From a virus: DNA of 64,000 bases. Of the stretch, positions 9,545 through 16,771 are shown piece by piece. The position numbers were made by a program, and so were the translations under genes. The notes beneath the pieces were generated by a model that was not told where the DNA came from, made no database searches, and was given only the letters and a program-made list of their open reading frames with translations. Position 1 is the first letter of the stretch. Each line of letters begins with the position of its first letter. The stretch spans positions 62,001-126,000 of IMG/VR virus record IMGVR_UViG_3300021197_001635; one strand, 5' to 3'.

Positions 9545-10586
9545 GAAGTTTATCAATCTGGTATCACCAGAATTGCGTAATTTCAAATGGAAAAAAGAAA
9601 AGCTTGCCAACTGTTCTTGCCCAATATGCGGTGATAGTAAAAAGAACAGTAGGAAGGCTAGAGGTTATTTCTACGAGAAGCATGGACGATTCTTTTATAA
9701 ATGTCACAACTGTGACTTTTGGTGTAACATATATAGTTTTTTGAAAGAGATTTCTCCTGCACTTTGCAAAGAATACGCAATGGAGGGGTATAGAGAAAGA
9801 ATATCTCAGGGATTTATAAAAGAGAGGGTGAGGGTAGAACCAGAAGAGATGAAGTTTAATTTCAAGAAGCCTAAGAAGACTGTAATCAACAAGGATATGT
9901 TGAAGGATTGCGTTTGTCTAAACGATCTACCCGATGATCATGAGGCAGTCCAATTTGCCAATATCAGAATAATTCCCAAGCAACACTGGAACATCTTGTA
10001 TTATACAGAAGACTTTGGTGCTCTAATGAAGCACATGGATCCTGATTGCCTGAGTGTAGGAAGAGAGTCTAGACTGGTAATACCATTCTTCAACAAGAAG
10101 GGAGATGTGGTAGCAGTTCAGGGAAGATCCTTGAAAATGCAGGATGAATCTAATGCACGCAAGACCGTAAAATACTTAACAGTCAAGTCTGATAAGAGCA
10201 TAGACAGACTATGGTATGGACTTTGGAGGTGTGACACCAATAAGAAAGTGCACGTCGTTGAAGGTCCACTTGACAGTTTGTTCCTCAGCAATTCAGTCGC
10301 CATGGTTGGTGCGGGTGCTGTTGATAACATACCAGATAGGCTGGTTGACAAAGATTTGATTTTTGTGCTAGATAATGAACCAAGAAACAAGCAAATTGTT
10401 CAGTATAATCAGAATTTAATAGATCAAGGTAAGAAGGTGTGCATCTGGCCTAAGACGATCGTAGAGAAAGATATCAATGATATGGCATACAAGATGTCTA
10501 CGAGAAAAATTGAAAAAATCATTAACGAAAATTCTTTTAGTGGGTTGCAAGCGATAGCGAGACTCAGGGAATGGAGAAGAGCATGA
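9525..10586 (+). CDS. 61: DNA primase, T4 gp61-like
   Basis: 353 residues. N-terminal zinc-binding domain with CSCPICGDS near residue 31 and CHNCDFWC near 61, then a TOPRIM-type catalytic part: VVEGPLDSLFLSNS near 245 and IFVLDNEPRN near 284. It synthesises RNA primers on the lagging strand together with gp41 encoded just upstream. The length and order match cyanophage/T4 primases. It overlaps the glutamine synthetase start by four bases (ATGA). Confidence 0.92.
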   Translation: MSIIIDKKFINLVSPELRNFKWKKEKLANCSCPICGDSKKNSRKARGYFYEKHGRFFYKCHNCDFWCNIYSFLKEISPALCKEYAMEGYRERISQGFIKERVRVEPEEMKFNFKKPKKTVINKDMLKDCVCLNDLPDDHEAVQFANIRIIPKQHWNILYYTEDFGALMKHMDPDCLSVGRESRLVIPFFNKKGDVVAVQGRSLKMQDESNARKTVKYLTVKSDKSIDRLWYGLWRCDTNKKVHVVEGPLDSLFLSNSVAMVGAGAVDNIPDRLVDKDLIFVLDNEPRNKQIVQYNQNLIDQGKKVCIWPKTIVEKDINDMAYKMSTRKIEKIINENSFSGLQAIARLREWRRA

Positions 10587-11647
10587 GAACTAATTGTAAG
10601 ATGGAATACCTGTGGTTGGATGGATATGAGACACCCAACATCAGAAGCAAGACCCGATACATGACCTTGGAATCTGATGACGAATCTATGACAGTTGAAG
10701 ACATTCCAGAGTGGGGATTTGACGGTTCCAGCACTGAACAGGCATCTGGCAGCGATAGTGATTGCATCCTCAGACCAGTATCAGTATTCTTGAACCCTGT
10801 GGACTCGACATCTTTCCCCAATTCTTATCTGGTATTGTGTGAGGTGTTCAACAAAGATGGCACACCCCATGCATCCAATCACAGATCTTCTCTCAGAGAG
10901 ATTTGTGAGGGTACAGATGATTTAGAAATGTGGATGGGTATTGAGCAAGAATATACAGTGATGGATTCTGAAAAGGGTAGACCGTATGGGTGGCCTGATA
11001 TGGGTTATCCCCAGCCCCAAGGGCGATATTACTGCGGAGTTGGTGGTGATGTAGTTAAGATGAGAGATCTCGCCCATCAACATGCCATGTGTTGTCTGGA
11101 CTCAAAAATACCATTATGTGGAACCAATGCTGAGGTTATGCTATCTCAATGGGAATATCAGATAGGACCAGCATCCCCAATCAATGTATGCGATTTCTTA
11201 TGGGTGTCAAGATACATACTGGAGATTCTAGCAGAGAGTGTGGGTGCATCAATCAGTCTTGACCCTAAGTTAATCAAGGGTGATTGGAACGGGTCTGGAG
11301 CACACATCAACTTCTCCACCAAATTCATGAGAGAAGTTGGAGGCAAGGATTACATCAACGACGTCTGTGAGAGCCTAGGCAAGGCACACGAGGACCACAT
11401 CGTTAATTATGGTGTTGGCAACGAACAGAGACTCACTGGTACTCATGAGACCCAACATATCAATGAATTCACTTATGGGGAGTCCGACAGAGGTGCTAGT
11501 ATTAGGATCCCTCACTCTACTTCGGAAGAATACAGGGGATACCTAGAAGACAGAAGACCAGCATCCAATATGGACCCATACAAGGCAACAAAATGCTTGG
11601 TAGAAACGATGAAGAAGGTAGATTCTAAGGTAGAAATTGAAGTATGA
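10583..11647 (+). CDS. glnA: Glutamine synthetase, type II (eukaryote-like GSII)
   Basis: 354 residues, the length of GSII and much shorter than bacterial GSI. Hallmarks: EWGFDGSST near residue 46, metal-binding GIEQEYTV near 118, GRYYCGVGG near 142, QWEYQIGP near 187, GDWNGSGAHINFSTKFMR near 234 and TGTHET near 284. It makes glutamine from glutamate, ammonia and ATP in the cytoplasm. Start 10583 overlaps the primase stop and has GGAG nine bases upstream; the ATG at 10571 lacks a usable site. In this gene set glutamine would feed purine synthesis, including the GMP synthetase step that adds the 2-amino group. A rare phage metabolic gene. Confidence 0.94.
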   Translation: MRTNCKMEYLWLDGYETPNIRSKTRYMTLESDDESMTVEDIPEWGFDGSSTEQASGSDSDCILRPVSVFLNPVDSTSFPNSYLVLCEVFNKDGTPHASNHRSSLREICEGTDDLEMWMGIEQEYTVMDSEKGRPYGWPDMGYPQPQGRYYCGVGGDVVKMRDLAHQHAMCCLDSKIPLCGTNAEVMLSQWEYQIGPASPINVCDFLWVSRYILEILAESVGASISLDPKLIKGDWNGSGAHINFSTKFMREVGGKDYINDVCESLGKAHEDHIVNYGVGNEQRLTGTHETQHINEFTYGESDRGASIRIPHSTSEEYRGYLEDRRPASNMDPYKATKCLVETMKKVDSKVEIEV

Positions 11648-12393
11648 ATGTGCTAGATCATGGTCATGTTGAGTTGGTAGACCACATGGGGTCTGATCTG
11701 ACAGTATGTAACTCCGCCAGAGTATCCTTCGCCAAGGAGACCGAATGGGAGGTCGACAAAGAGGCAGAAGATAGATTGAGAAAATCTGGTTCAAAGTATA
11801 GAGAATCTGATGTTGAAAAGTTATCTACTAAAGACGAACATTTAATCAGATACCTAGCAGAGCACGATCATTGGACCCCCTTTGCACATCCACAAGTCAC
11901 CTTAAGGATCAAGGCCCCAGTATCAATAAGGACACAGTTCTTCAAGCACAAGCAAGGTTTTGTTGAAAATGAGATATCGAGGAGATACGTGGACGAAACA
12001 CCTGAATTCTATCACCCCAACTGGAGGAAAAGACCTTCTAAGGGGATGAAGCAGGGTAGTGACGGCACTCTAGAATGTTCAGGTGGAGGAGATACCTCTG
12101 GGGGGTTTGCCACACACCCTTTGTATCGAAACTACAGCAGTCTGATGAAACAGGCAGAGTGTCTATATGAAGAACTGATTTCTGCAAACGTAGCACCAGA
12201 ACAAGCAAGATTCGCACTGCCTCAATCAATGTATACTGAGTGGTACTGGACTGGATCTTTGTCAGCATATGGAAGATTTTATAAACTTAGGATCGACGCC
12301 CATGCACAATGGGAGATTCAGCAGTATGCTGATGCTATAGGTAAACTTATTAGACCTCTATTCCCAGTGTCTTGGAAATATTTGGTATCATAG
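11644..12393 (+). CDS. thyX: Flavin-dependent thymidylate synthase ThyX
   Basis: 249 residues. Converts dUMP to dTMP using FAD, NADPH and methylene-folate. The signature region is FFKHKQGFVENEISRRYVDE near residues 99-118, a variant of the RHRx7S motif with Lys in place of both Arg; NExSRRY is intact. HWTPFAHPQ near 78 and the C-terminal LRIDAHAQWEIQQYA are also family features. It works downstream of the dUTPase at 2978. ATGA overlap with glutamine synthetase. Confidence 0.93.
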   Translation: MNVLDHGHVELVDHMGSDLTVCNSARVSFAKETEWEVDKEAEDRLRKSGSKYRESDVEKLSTKDEHLIRYLAEHDHWTPFAHPQVTLRIKAPVSIRTQFFKHKQGFVENEISRRYVDETPEFYHPNWRKRPSKGMKQGSDGTLECSGGGDTSGGFATHPLYRNYSSLMKQAECLYEELISANVAPEQARFALPQSMYTEWYWTGSLSAYGRFYKLRIDAHAQWEIQQYADAIGKLIRPLFPVSWKYLVS

Positions 12394-12420
12394 AATGCAT
12401 ATTTAAGATGGAGAATCATA

Positions 12421-12993
12421 ATGCAAAGAGTAAAAGAAGAAGTACAACTGCTTAAGGGTAAATTCGAGTTCCTTAATTGTCTAGAGACTGGAACAATTAG
12501 AACCTACACAGAAGGTCATGAAAGTACCAGACACATCTCAGAGGTGATAGGCGAAAATGGACACATTAAATCCTTAGAACTAATACCAGCCCATATCGAA
12601 GTGGCTAAGAACATATGTGTCAATTGCTGCGATAACATCACTTGGGTAGAGTGCGACTCTCTAGATCACCTTAAGAACGATGATGAGGAGATATATCACT
12701 TCGTCCTGCTAGACAGTGTAAATGATCCAGTGCATATAATGGAGGAGTTCAAACTCGTTGCCAACAGAATGCATGAGGGTGGATCTATTATGGTAGATGA
12801 CGCTGGCACAGATGAGCAGGGCAACTACACCCCCAACCCCAACGAACAACATCAACCCAAGAAGGGTTGGCATATCTGGGATTGGTGTAAGGAGAAAGGT
12901 GTAGATGCTAAAATTGTCACTGGTGGTCATTCAACACAAATAATGATACCTATGACCGAAGGAAATATGAAGATCTTCTCAGAATCTTTATGA
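12421..12993 (+). CDS. Class I SAM-dependent methyltransferase-like protein
   Basis: 190 residues with a Rossmann methyltransferase plan: CLETGTIRTYTEGHES near residue 20 takes the place of the glycine-rich SAM loop, IKSLELIP near 49 is the acidic end of strand 2, FVLLDSVND near 98 is strand 4, and GGSIMVDDAG near 120 is strand 5. It resembles the Methyltransf_24 type that acts on small molecules or sugars, not DNA methylases (no DPPY/NPPY motif). Substrate unknown. Separate SD (ATGGAGAATC) 28 bases after thyX. Confidence 0.7.
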   Translation: MQRVKEEVQLLKGKFEFLNCLETGTIRTYTEGHESTRHISEVIGENGHIKSLELIPAHIEVAKNICVNCCDNITWVECDSLDHLKNDDEEIYHFVLLDSVNDPVHIMEEFKLVANRMHEGGSIMVDDAGTDEQGNYTPNPNEQHQPKKGWHIWDWCKEKGVDAKIVTGGHSTQIMIPMTEGNMKIFSESL

Positions 12994-13070
12994 CCCACTT
13001 GCGACACCACACTAACTGAAATAAATATGGATGCGTCTAATAGAATTCGAGCGAACAGGAGACAGAACCA

Positions 13071-15008
13071 ATGATTGAGTTGCCGACACCCTACCAACAG
13101 TTCATCCATCTATCTAGATATAGTAGATGGTTAGATGAAGAAGGAAGAAGAGAGACTTGGAATGAGACTGTTAGTAGATATATGGGGTTCTTCAAGGAGC
13201 ACTTGGAGAAGACTCTGGGTTATAAGATGAGCGTAAATACCGAAAATACGGTTAAAAATGCTGTCCTCAATCTTGAAGTTATGCCCTCAATGCGATGTCT
13301 AATGACTGCTGGTGATGCATTAAAGAAAGATGCGGTTGCAGGATATAACTGTTCTTATCTGGCAATCAATAGAGTCAGAGCATTTGATGAAGTTCTTTAC
13401 GCCCTGATGTGTGGCACTGGTGTCGGTTTTTCTGTGGAGAGAGAGTATGTATCTAAACTACCCACTATTGCAGAAGAATTTGAAGAATCAGATTCTACTA
13501 TTGTTGTTCAAGATTCAAGAATTGGTTGGTGTAAGGCTTACAGGGAGCTTGTCTCCCTACTTATTACAGGTCGTGTACCAAGATGGGACCTGTCACGTGT
13601 GCGTCCTAGTGGGTCGAGACTTAAGACTTTCGGAGGAAGAAGTTCAGGACCAGAAAGTCTGGAAGATCTATTTAGATTCACGGTGGAAGTCTTTAAGAAA
13701 GCATCTGGCAGAAAACTCACGACTATTGAGTGTCACGATCTCGTATGCAAGATTGCAGAAATTGTAGTGGTTGGTGGTGTGAGACGTTCCGCACTCCTTA
13801 GCCTTTCATCCTTGACAGATGAGAGAATGAGAGATGCCAAGCAGGGACAATGGTGGGTGATTGAACCACAACGTGCATTATCCAACAATTCGGTATGTTA
13901 TAAGGAAAAGCCTGAGATTGGGACCTTCATAGAGGAGTGGTTGGCACTCTACAAGTCCAAATCAGGTGAAAGGGGCATCTTTAATAGAGACTCTGCCAAG
14001 ACCACGGTGTCTAAAATCCAAGGTGGAAGAAGAGATCCCGATCATGACTTCGGTACTAATCCTTGCTCCGAGATTATACTTAGAGACAGAGAATTCTGTA
14101 ATTTGTCAGAAGTGGTTGCAAGAGGAGATGACACGGTAGAGACTCTTAAGGAGAAGGTAAGACTTGCGGCAATCATAGGCACATGGCAGTCTACATTAAC
14201 CGACTTTAGGTATCTATCGGCAGAATGGAAGAAGAATTGTGAAGAGGAAAGACTCTTGGGTGTTTCTATCACGGGAATCATGGATTCTGTTCTTCTTAAT
14301 GGAGACAAGAAAACACTTGCTGCATTGCCTGGGCTACTAGAAGAATTAAGAGATATTGCAGTTAAGACCAATAAGGAGTGGGCATCTAGACTAGGTATCA
14401 ATCCCTCTGCTGCTATCACCTGTGTTAAGCCTTCTGGTACTGTTTCTCAGTTGGTGGATTCTGCATCTGGTATTCATGCTAGACATAATCCATACTATAT
14501 TAGAACTGTGCGTGCTAACGTTAAGGACCCGTTATGCAAATTCATGCAGGACAAGGGGTTCCCTTGTGAACCCTGCCACATGAAGCCTGATACAACCATG
14601 GTGTTCTCATTCCCAGTAGAGTCTCCCAAAAAGGCAATATTCAGACAGGATAAATCAGCCATCGAGCAGTTAGACTTATGGTTATTGTACCAAAAGCACT
14701 GGTGTGAACACAAGCCTTCTATCACGGTTTCGGTCATGGAGGGAGAATGGTTGGACGTTGGCACTTGGGTCTATAATAATTTCGACGATGTATGTGGGGT
14801 ATCATTCCTGCCATTTAGCGATCACTCATATAAGCAAGCACCTTATCAGGACTGTTCCAAAGAAGAATACAAGGTCTTGCTTAAGGAAATGCCCAAGGAT
14901 ATTGATTGGGATGAATTGTGTGCATACGAGAAGGAAGATAACACGGCTGGCAGCCAGACGCTAGCATGCTCTGGGACGTCATGCGAGGTGGTTGACCTGA
15001 CCCCATAA
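13071..15008 (+). CDS. nrdJ: Adenosylcobalamin-dependent (class II, monomeric) ribonucleotide reductase
   Basis: 645 residues, single-chain class II type as in Lactobacillus RTPR and cyanophages, which reduces ribonucleoside triphosphates. Visible: substrate-binding PSMRCLMTAG near residue 64, GTGVGFSVER near 115, the radical-site loop NPCSEIILRD near 330, PSGTVSQLVDSASGIH near 457 and a redox-active C-terminal tail ACSGTSCEVVD. It needs host or imported B12. It would supply all dNTPs, including dGTP, at the triphosphate level, which fits a downstream dGTP-to-dGMP MazG step. It ends the replication operon. Confidence 0.94.
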   Translation: MIELPTPYQQFIHLSRYSRWLDEEGRRETWNETVSRYMGFFKEHLEKTLGYKMSVNTENTVKNAVLNLEVMPSMRCLMTAGDALKKDAVAGYNCSYLAINRVRAFDEVLYALMCGTGVGFSVEREYVSKLPTIAEEFEESDSTIVVQDSRIGWCKAYRELVSLLITGRVPRWDLSRVRPSGSRLKTFGGRSSGPESLEDLFRFTVEVFKKASGRKLTTIECHDLVCKIAEIVVVGGVRRSALLSLSSLTDERMRDAKQGQWWVIEPQRALSNNSVCYKEKPEIGTFIEEWLALYKSKSGERGIFNRDSAKTTVSKIQGGRRDPDHDFGTNPCSEIILRDREFCNLSEVVARGDDTVETLKEKVRLAAIIGTWQSTLTDFRYLSAEWKKNCEEERLLGVSITGIMDSVLLNGDKKTLAALPGLLEELRDIAVKTNKEWASRLGINPSAAITCVKPSGTVSQLVDSASGIHARHNPYYIRTVRANVKDPLCKFMQDKGFPCEPCHMKPDTTMVFSFPVESPKKAIFRQDKSAIEQLDLWLLYQKHWCEHKPSITVSVMEGEWLDVGTWVYNNFDDVCGVSFLPFSDHSYKQAPYQDCSKEEYKVLLKEMPKDIDWDELCAYEKEDNTAGSQTLACSGTSCEVVDLTP

Positions 15009-15012
15009 ATCT

Positions 15013-15020
15013 TATAAATA
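15013..15020 (+). promoter_or_regulatory. T4-type late promoter box
   Basis: Exact TATAAATA, the -10 element recognised by T4 gp55-class sigma factors, five bases after the nrdJ stop. It points at the small membrane protein and the porin. The hairpin at 15048 would lie in the leader, so activity is uncertain. Confidence 0.5.
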
Positions 15021-15047
15021 TTCGCTTACGGGTTAAATTAACCCTAG

Positions 15048-15073
15048 GGGGACACGTTGTCCCCACCATTTTT
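15048..15073 (+). terminator. Rho-independent terminator after nrdJ
   Basis: Seven-base-pair GC-rich stem GGGGACA/TGTCCCC with loop CGT, followed after four bases by five T. It closes the replication operon. Confidence 0.6.
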
Positions 15074-15123
15074 AAATGGGGACTGGAGTTGGTCCCTATT
15101 GCTCAAACACAAGGAGAAATCTT

Positions 15124-15318
15124 ATGAGCACCAAGAAAGAGTCTTGCCCCGCGATGGGATGCAGCGACGCAGTTACGCGTACCTTAGGTAAGGTCGGAGT
15201 ATGTCGCAGCATGCTAATCACATTAGCACTACTTCCATACTCATGGAACGGTGTAGTCTGGATTGCTGATGCACTTCATTCACTTTGGAATGCTGCCACT
15301 AACGCAGTTGGAACCTGA
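15124..15318 (+). CDS. Small membrane protein
   Basis: 64 residues from ATG 15124 (GGAGAAA six to seven bases upstream). Basic Cys-containing N-terminus, then a hydrophobic stretch MLITLALLPYSW and amphipathic ending WNAATNAVGT. It precedes the porin gene by 30 bases and probably shares its transcript. Three Cys residues in the first 28 are unusual. Function unknown. Confidence 0.55.
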   Translation: MSTKKESCPAMGCSDAVTRTLGKVGVCRSMLITLALLPYSWNGVVWIADALHSLWNAATNAVGT

Positions 15319-15335
15319 ATCGCTTAAGCGATTCA
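15316..15335 (+). repeat. Perfect 20-bp palindrome before porin SD
   Basis: TGAATCGCTT followed by its exact reverse complement. It includes the stop codon of the upstream small gene and abuts the AAGGAG ribosome site (15335-15340) of the porin. It can form a ten-bp RNA stem or bind a dimeric regulator, so it could control porin translation. Confidence 0.7.
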
Positions 15336-15348
15336 AGGAGATAATCCT

Positions 15349-16518
15349 ATGAATATTTCAAAGAAAAAGTGGATGATGTACGGTGGTATTGCCGCTGCTA
15401 TTCTAATCGCTTCGGTCGCGGTTGCTGATGGACCTTCATATGAAGACCTTCAGGCCCGTCTAGACGCAGCAGAGGCAAAGATCGCACAGATTGATTCCGA
15501 CCGTGCTCCAAGCTGGTTGGAAAGCAGACGTAGTGAAGAAGTTCAATCGCTAGTGCAAGATGTCCTTGCCGATGCAGAAGCACGAACGATGATGCAGGGA
15601 GACAATTCCCCAGTCACCGTTAATCTTCATGGATTTGCCATCACCCGTTGGGATTACAACAATGGTGGTGGTGTGGCAAGAAATAATGAATTCAGCATTC
15701 CATATGCTCGACTTGAAGTCTCAGGAGAGATCCTAGGCAAGGTTGGGTACTATGTCAGTGGTGAATTCAGTGACTACACGAATGGCAGCATGGATCTTGT
15801 CGACGCCTACCTCACAATGGATGTGGGTCTGGGAGTGGACATGATGGCTGGTCAGTTCGTGACTGCATTCTACCGAGGTTTCACTGATTCACCATTGGAT
15901 CAGATCGCGGGAGAGTACAGTATTCTTGCTACCACTTTTGGTCAAGGACGATCGCAGGGCCTTCAATTCACCAAAGATTTTGGTTGGTTGGATCTCTCTG
16001 CCTCTTATAACGACGGTTTCGACACCAGCAATTCATTCATGATGGACAATGACTATGGTGTCAGTGTTCGTGGTGATGTGGATTTTGGTGCTGGATTCCG
16101 TGCAGGTGCAGCCTATGCTTATCAGTCAGAACTTGAAGACTACGGTACTTACACCGTGGACTTCGGATATTCTACCGATAAGCTAGATGCACAGGTCTCA
16201 TGGGTTTCTGCCGACTATGCTGTCGGTGGATACAGTGACAACTATGGCTTCAACGCTAGTGTTGCTTATCGTTGTGCTGCCGACTTTACTGGTTTTGTTA
16301 ATTATCAATGGGGCAAGCTAGGAGTTGCTTCAGAAGATCTTAACGTGCTAGAAATCGGTGCTAACTACGATATCAACGAATACGTTCGTTGGACCACCAC
16401 CTTGGGTTATGCATTTGATGCTGTAGCCCCAGAGTGGAATACCGCTCGTTCTGGATGGAACAGCGGTTCGGAGAATGGTCAGTATCTACTGCGTACACAA
16501 CTCAGTGTAAGCTTCTGA
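15349..16518 (+). CDS. Outer-membrane porin (OprP/planctomycete porin-like)
   Basis: 389 residues. Signal peptide MNISKKKWMMYGG...IASVAVA with cleavage before D27; a short coiled coil YEDLQARLDAAEAKIAQID follows, then SRRSEEVQSLVQDVLADAEA (residues 59-78), which resembles the RxxEIxxLVxDVLADA segment of planctomycete porins. The rest alternates aromatic/Gly beta strands (HGFAITRWDY, GYYVSGEFSDYT, ASVAYRC) and ends in Phe, as barrel proteins do. It probably forms a channel in the host outer membrane, perhaps for phosphate or other nutrients, or masks a receptor. CGT arginine codons and GC content differ from the AGA-rich neighbours, suggesting host origin or high expression. Confidence 0.85.
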   Translation: MNISKKKWMMYGGIAAAILIASVAVADGPSYEDLQARLDAAEAKIAQIDSDRAPSWLESRRSEEVQSLVQDVLADAEARTMMQGDNSPVTVNLHGFAITRWDYNNGGGVARNNEFSIPYARLEVSGEILGKVGYYVSGEFSDYTNGSMDLVDAYLTMDVGLGVDMMAGQFVTAFYRGFTDSPLDQIAGEYSILATTFGQGRSQGLQFTKDFGWLDLSASYNDGFDTSNSFMMDNDYGVSVRGDVDFGAGFRAGAAYAYQSELEDYGTYTVDFGYSTDKLDAQVSWVSADYAVGGYSDNYGFNASVAYRCAADFTGFVNYQWGKLGVASEDLNVLEIGANYDINEYVRWTTTLGYAFDAVAPEWNTARSGWNSGSENGQYLLRTQLSVSF

Positions 16519-16552
16519 TCTGTACGGGGGTCTCACCCTCGACACTTCACAG

Positions 16553-16588
16553 GAAGACCCCTGGCTCAGGCTGGGGGTCTTCTTTTAT
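16553..16588 (+). terminator. Rho-independent terminator after porin
   Basis: GAAGACCCC paired with GGGGTCTTC around an 11-12-base loop, followed by TTTTAT. Strong intrinsic terminator 34 bases downstream of the porin stop. Confidence 0.85.
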
Positions 16589-16622
16589 ATACCCTAACGC
16601 CTGTTAGGTATTTCTAGATATG

Positions 16623-16713
16623 CCCCTTCCTGATATCCCCCTTTTGATATCAGGAAGGGGTATTGATACCACCCGTTGTATATCTCCTAGGGGGTATACC
16701 ACCCGTTGTATAT
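16623..16713 (+). promoter_or_regulatory. Composite operator: 15-bp inverted repeat plus two 18-bp direct repeats
   Basis: A perfect inverted repeat CCCCTTCCTGATATC/GATATCAGGAAGGGG (16623-16660, loop 8) is followed by two copies of ATACCACCCGTTGTATAT at 16666 and 16696, exactly 30 bases apart, with CTCCTAGGGGG between. The same arrangement precedes the CobS-like gene at 46650-46697. Probably a binding site for a phage or host regulator acting on both genes. Confidence 0.75.
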
Positions 16714-16736
16714 GAAGCCTTTTGGTAGGTAATATA

Positions 16737-16765
16737 TTGACAGAAGAATCCGCCTGTGGTACAAT
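16737..16765 (+). promoter_or_regulatory. Sigma70-like promoter for VWA/zincin gene (leaderless)
   Basis: TTGACA, 17 bases, TACAAT, with the conserved CTGTGG before the -10 box. The -10 box ends seven bases before the ATG at 16772, so transcription should begin at or next to the start codon, giving a leaderless mRNA; no Shine-Dalgarno site is present. Confidence 0.85.
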
Positions 16766-16771
16766 GGAAAT

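Larger units (their letters stand above)
15009..15123 (+). other. Highly structured intergenic leader/terminator region
   Basis: After nrdJ come a TATAAATA box, the palindrome GGGTTAAATTAACCC (15030-15044), a GC hairpin GGGGACA/TGTCCCC with three-base loop followed by ACCATTTTT (15048-15073, a likely rho-independent terminator), then GGGAC/GTCCC further on. Ends at a GGAGAAA site for the gene at 15124. Confidence 0.6.

Noticed and set aside
12421-12993. DNA adenine/cytosine methylase
   Set aside because: The methyltransferase-like fold lacks DPPY/NPPY or PCQ motifs expected for DNA methylation.
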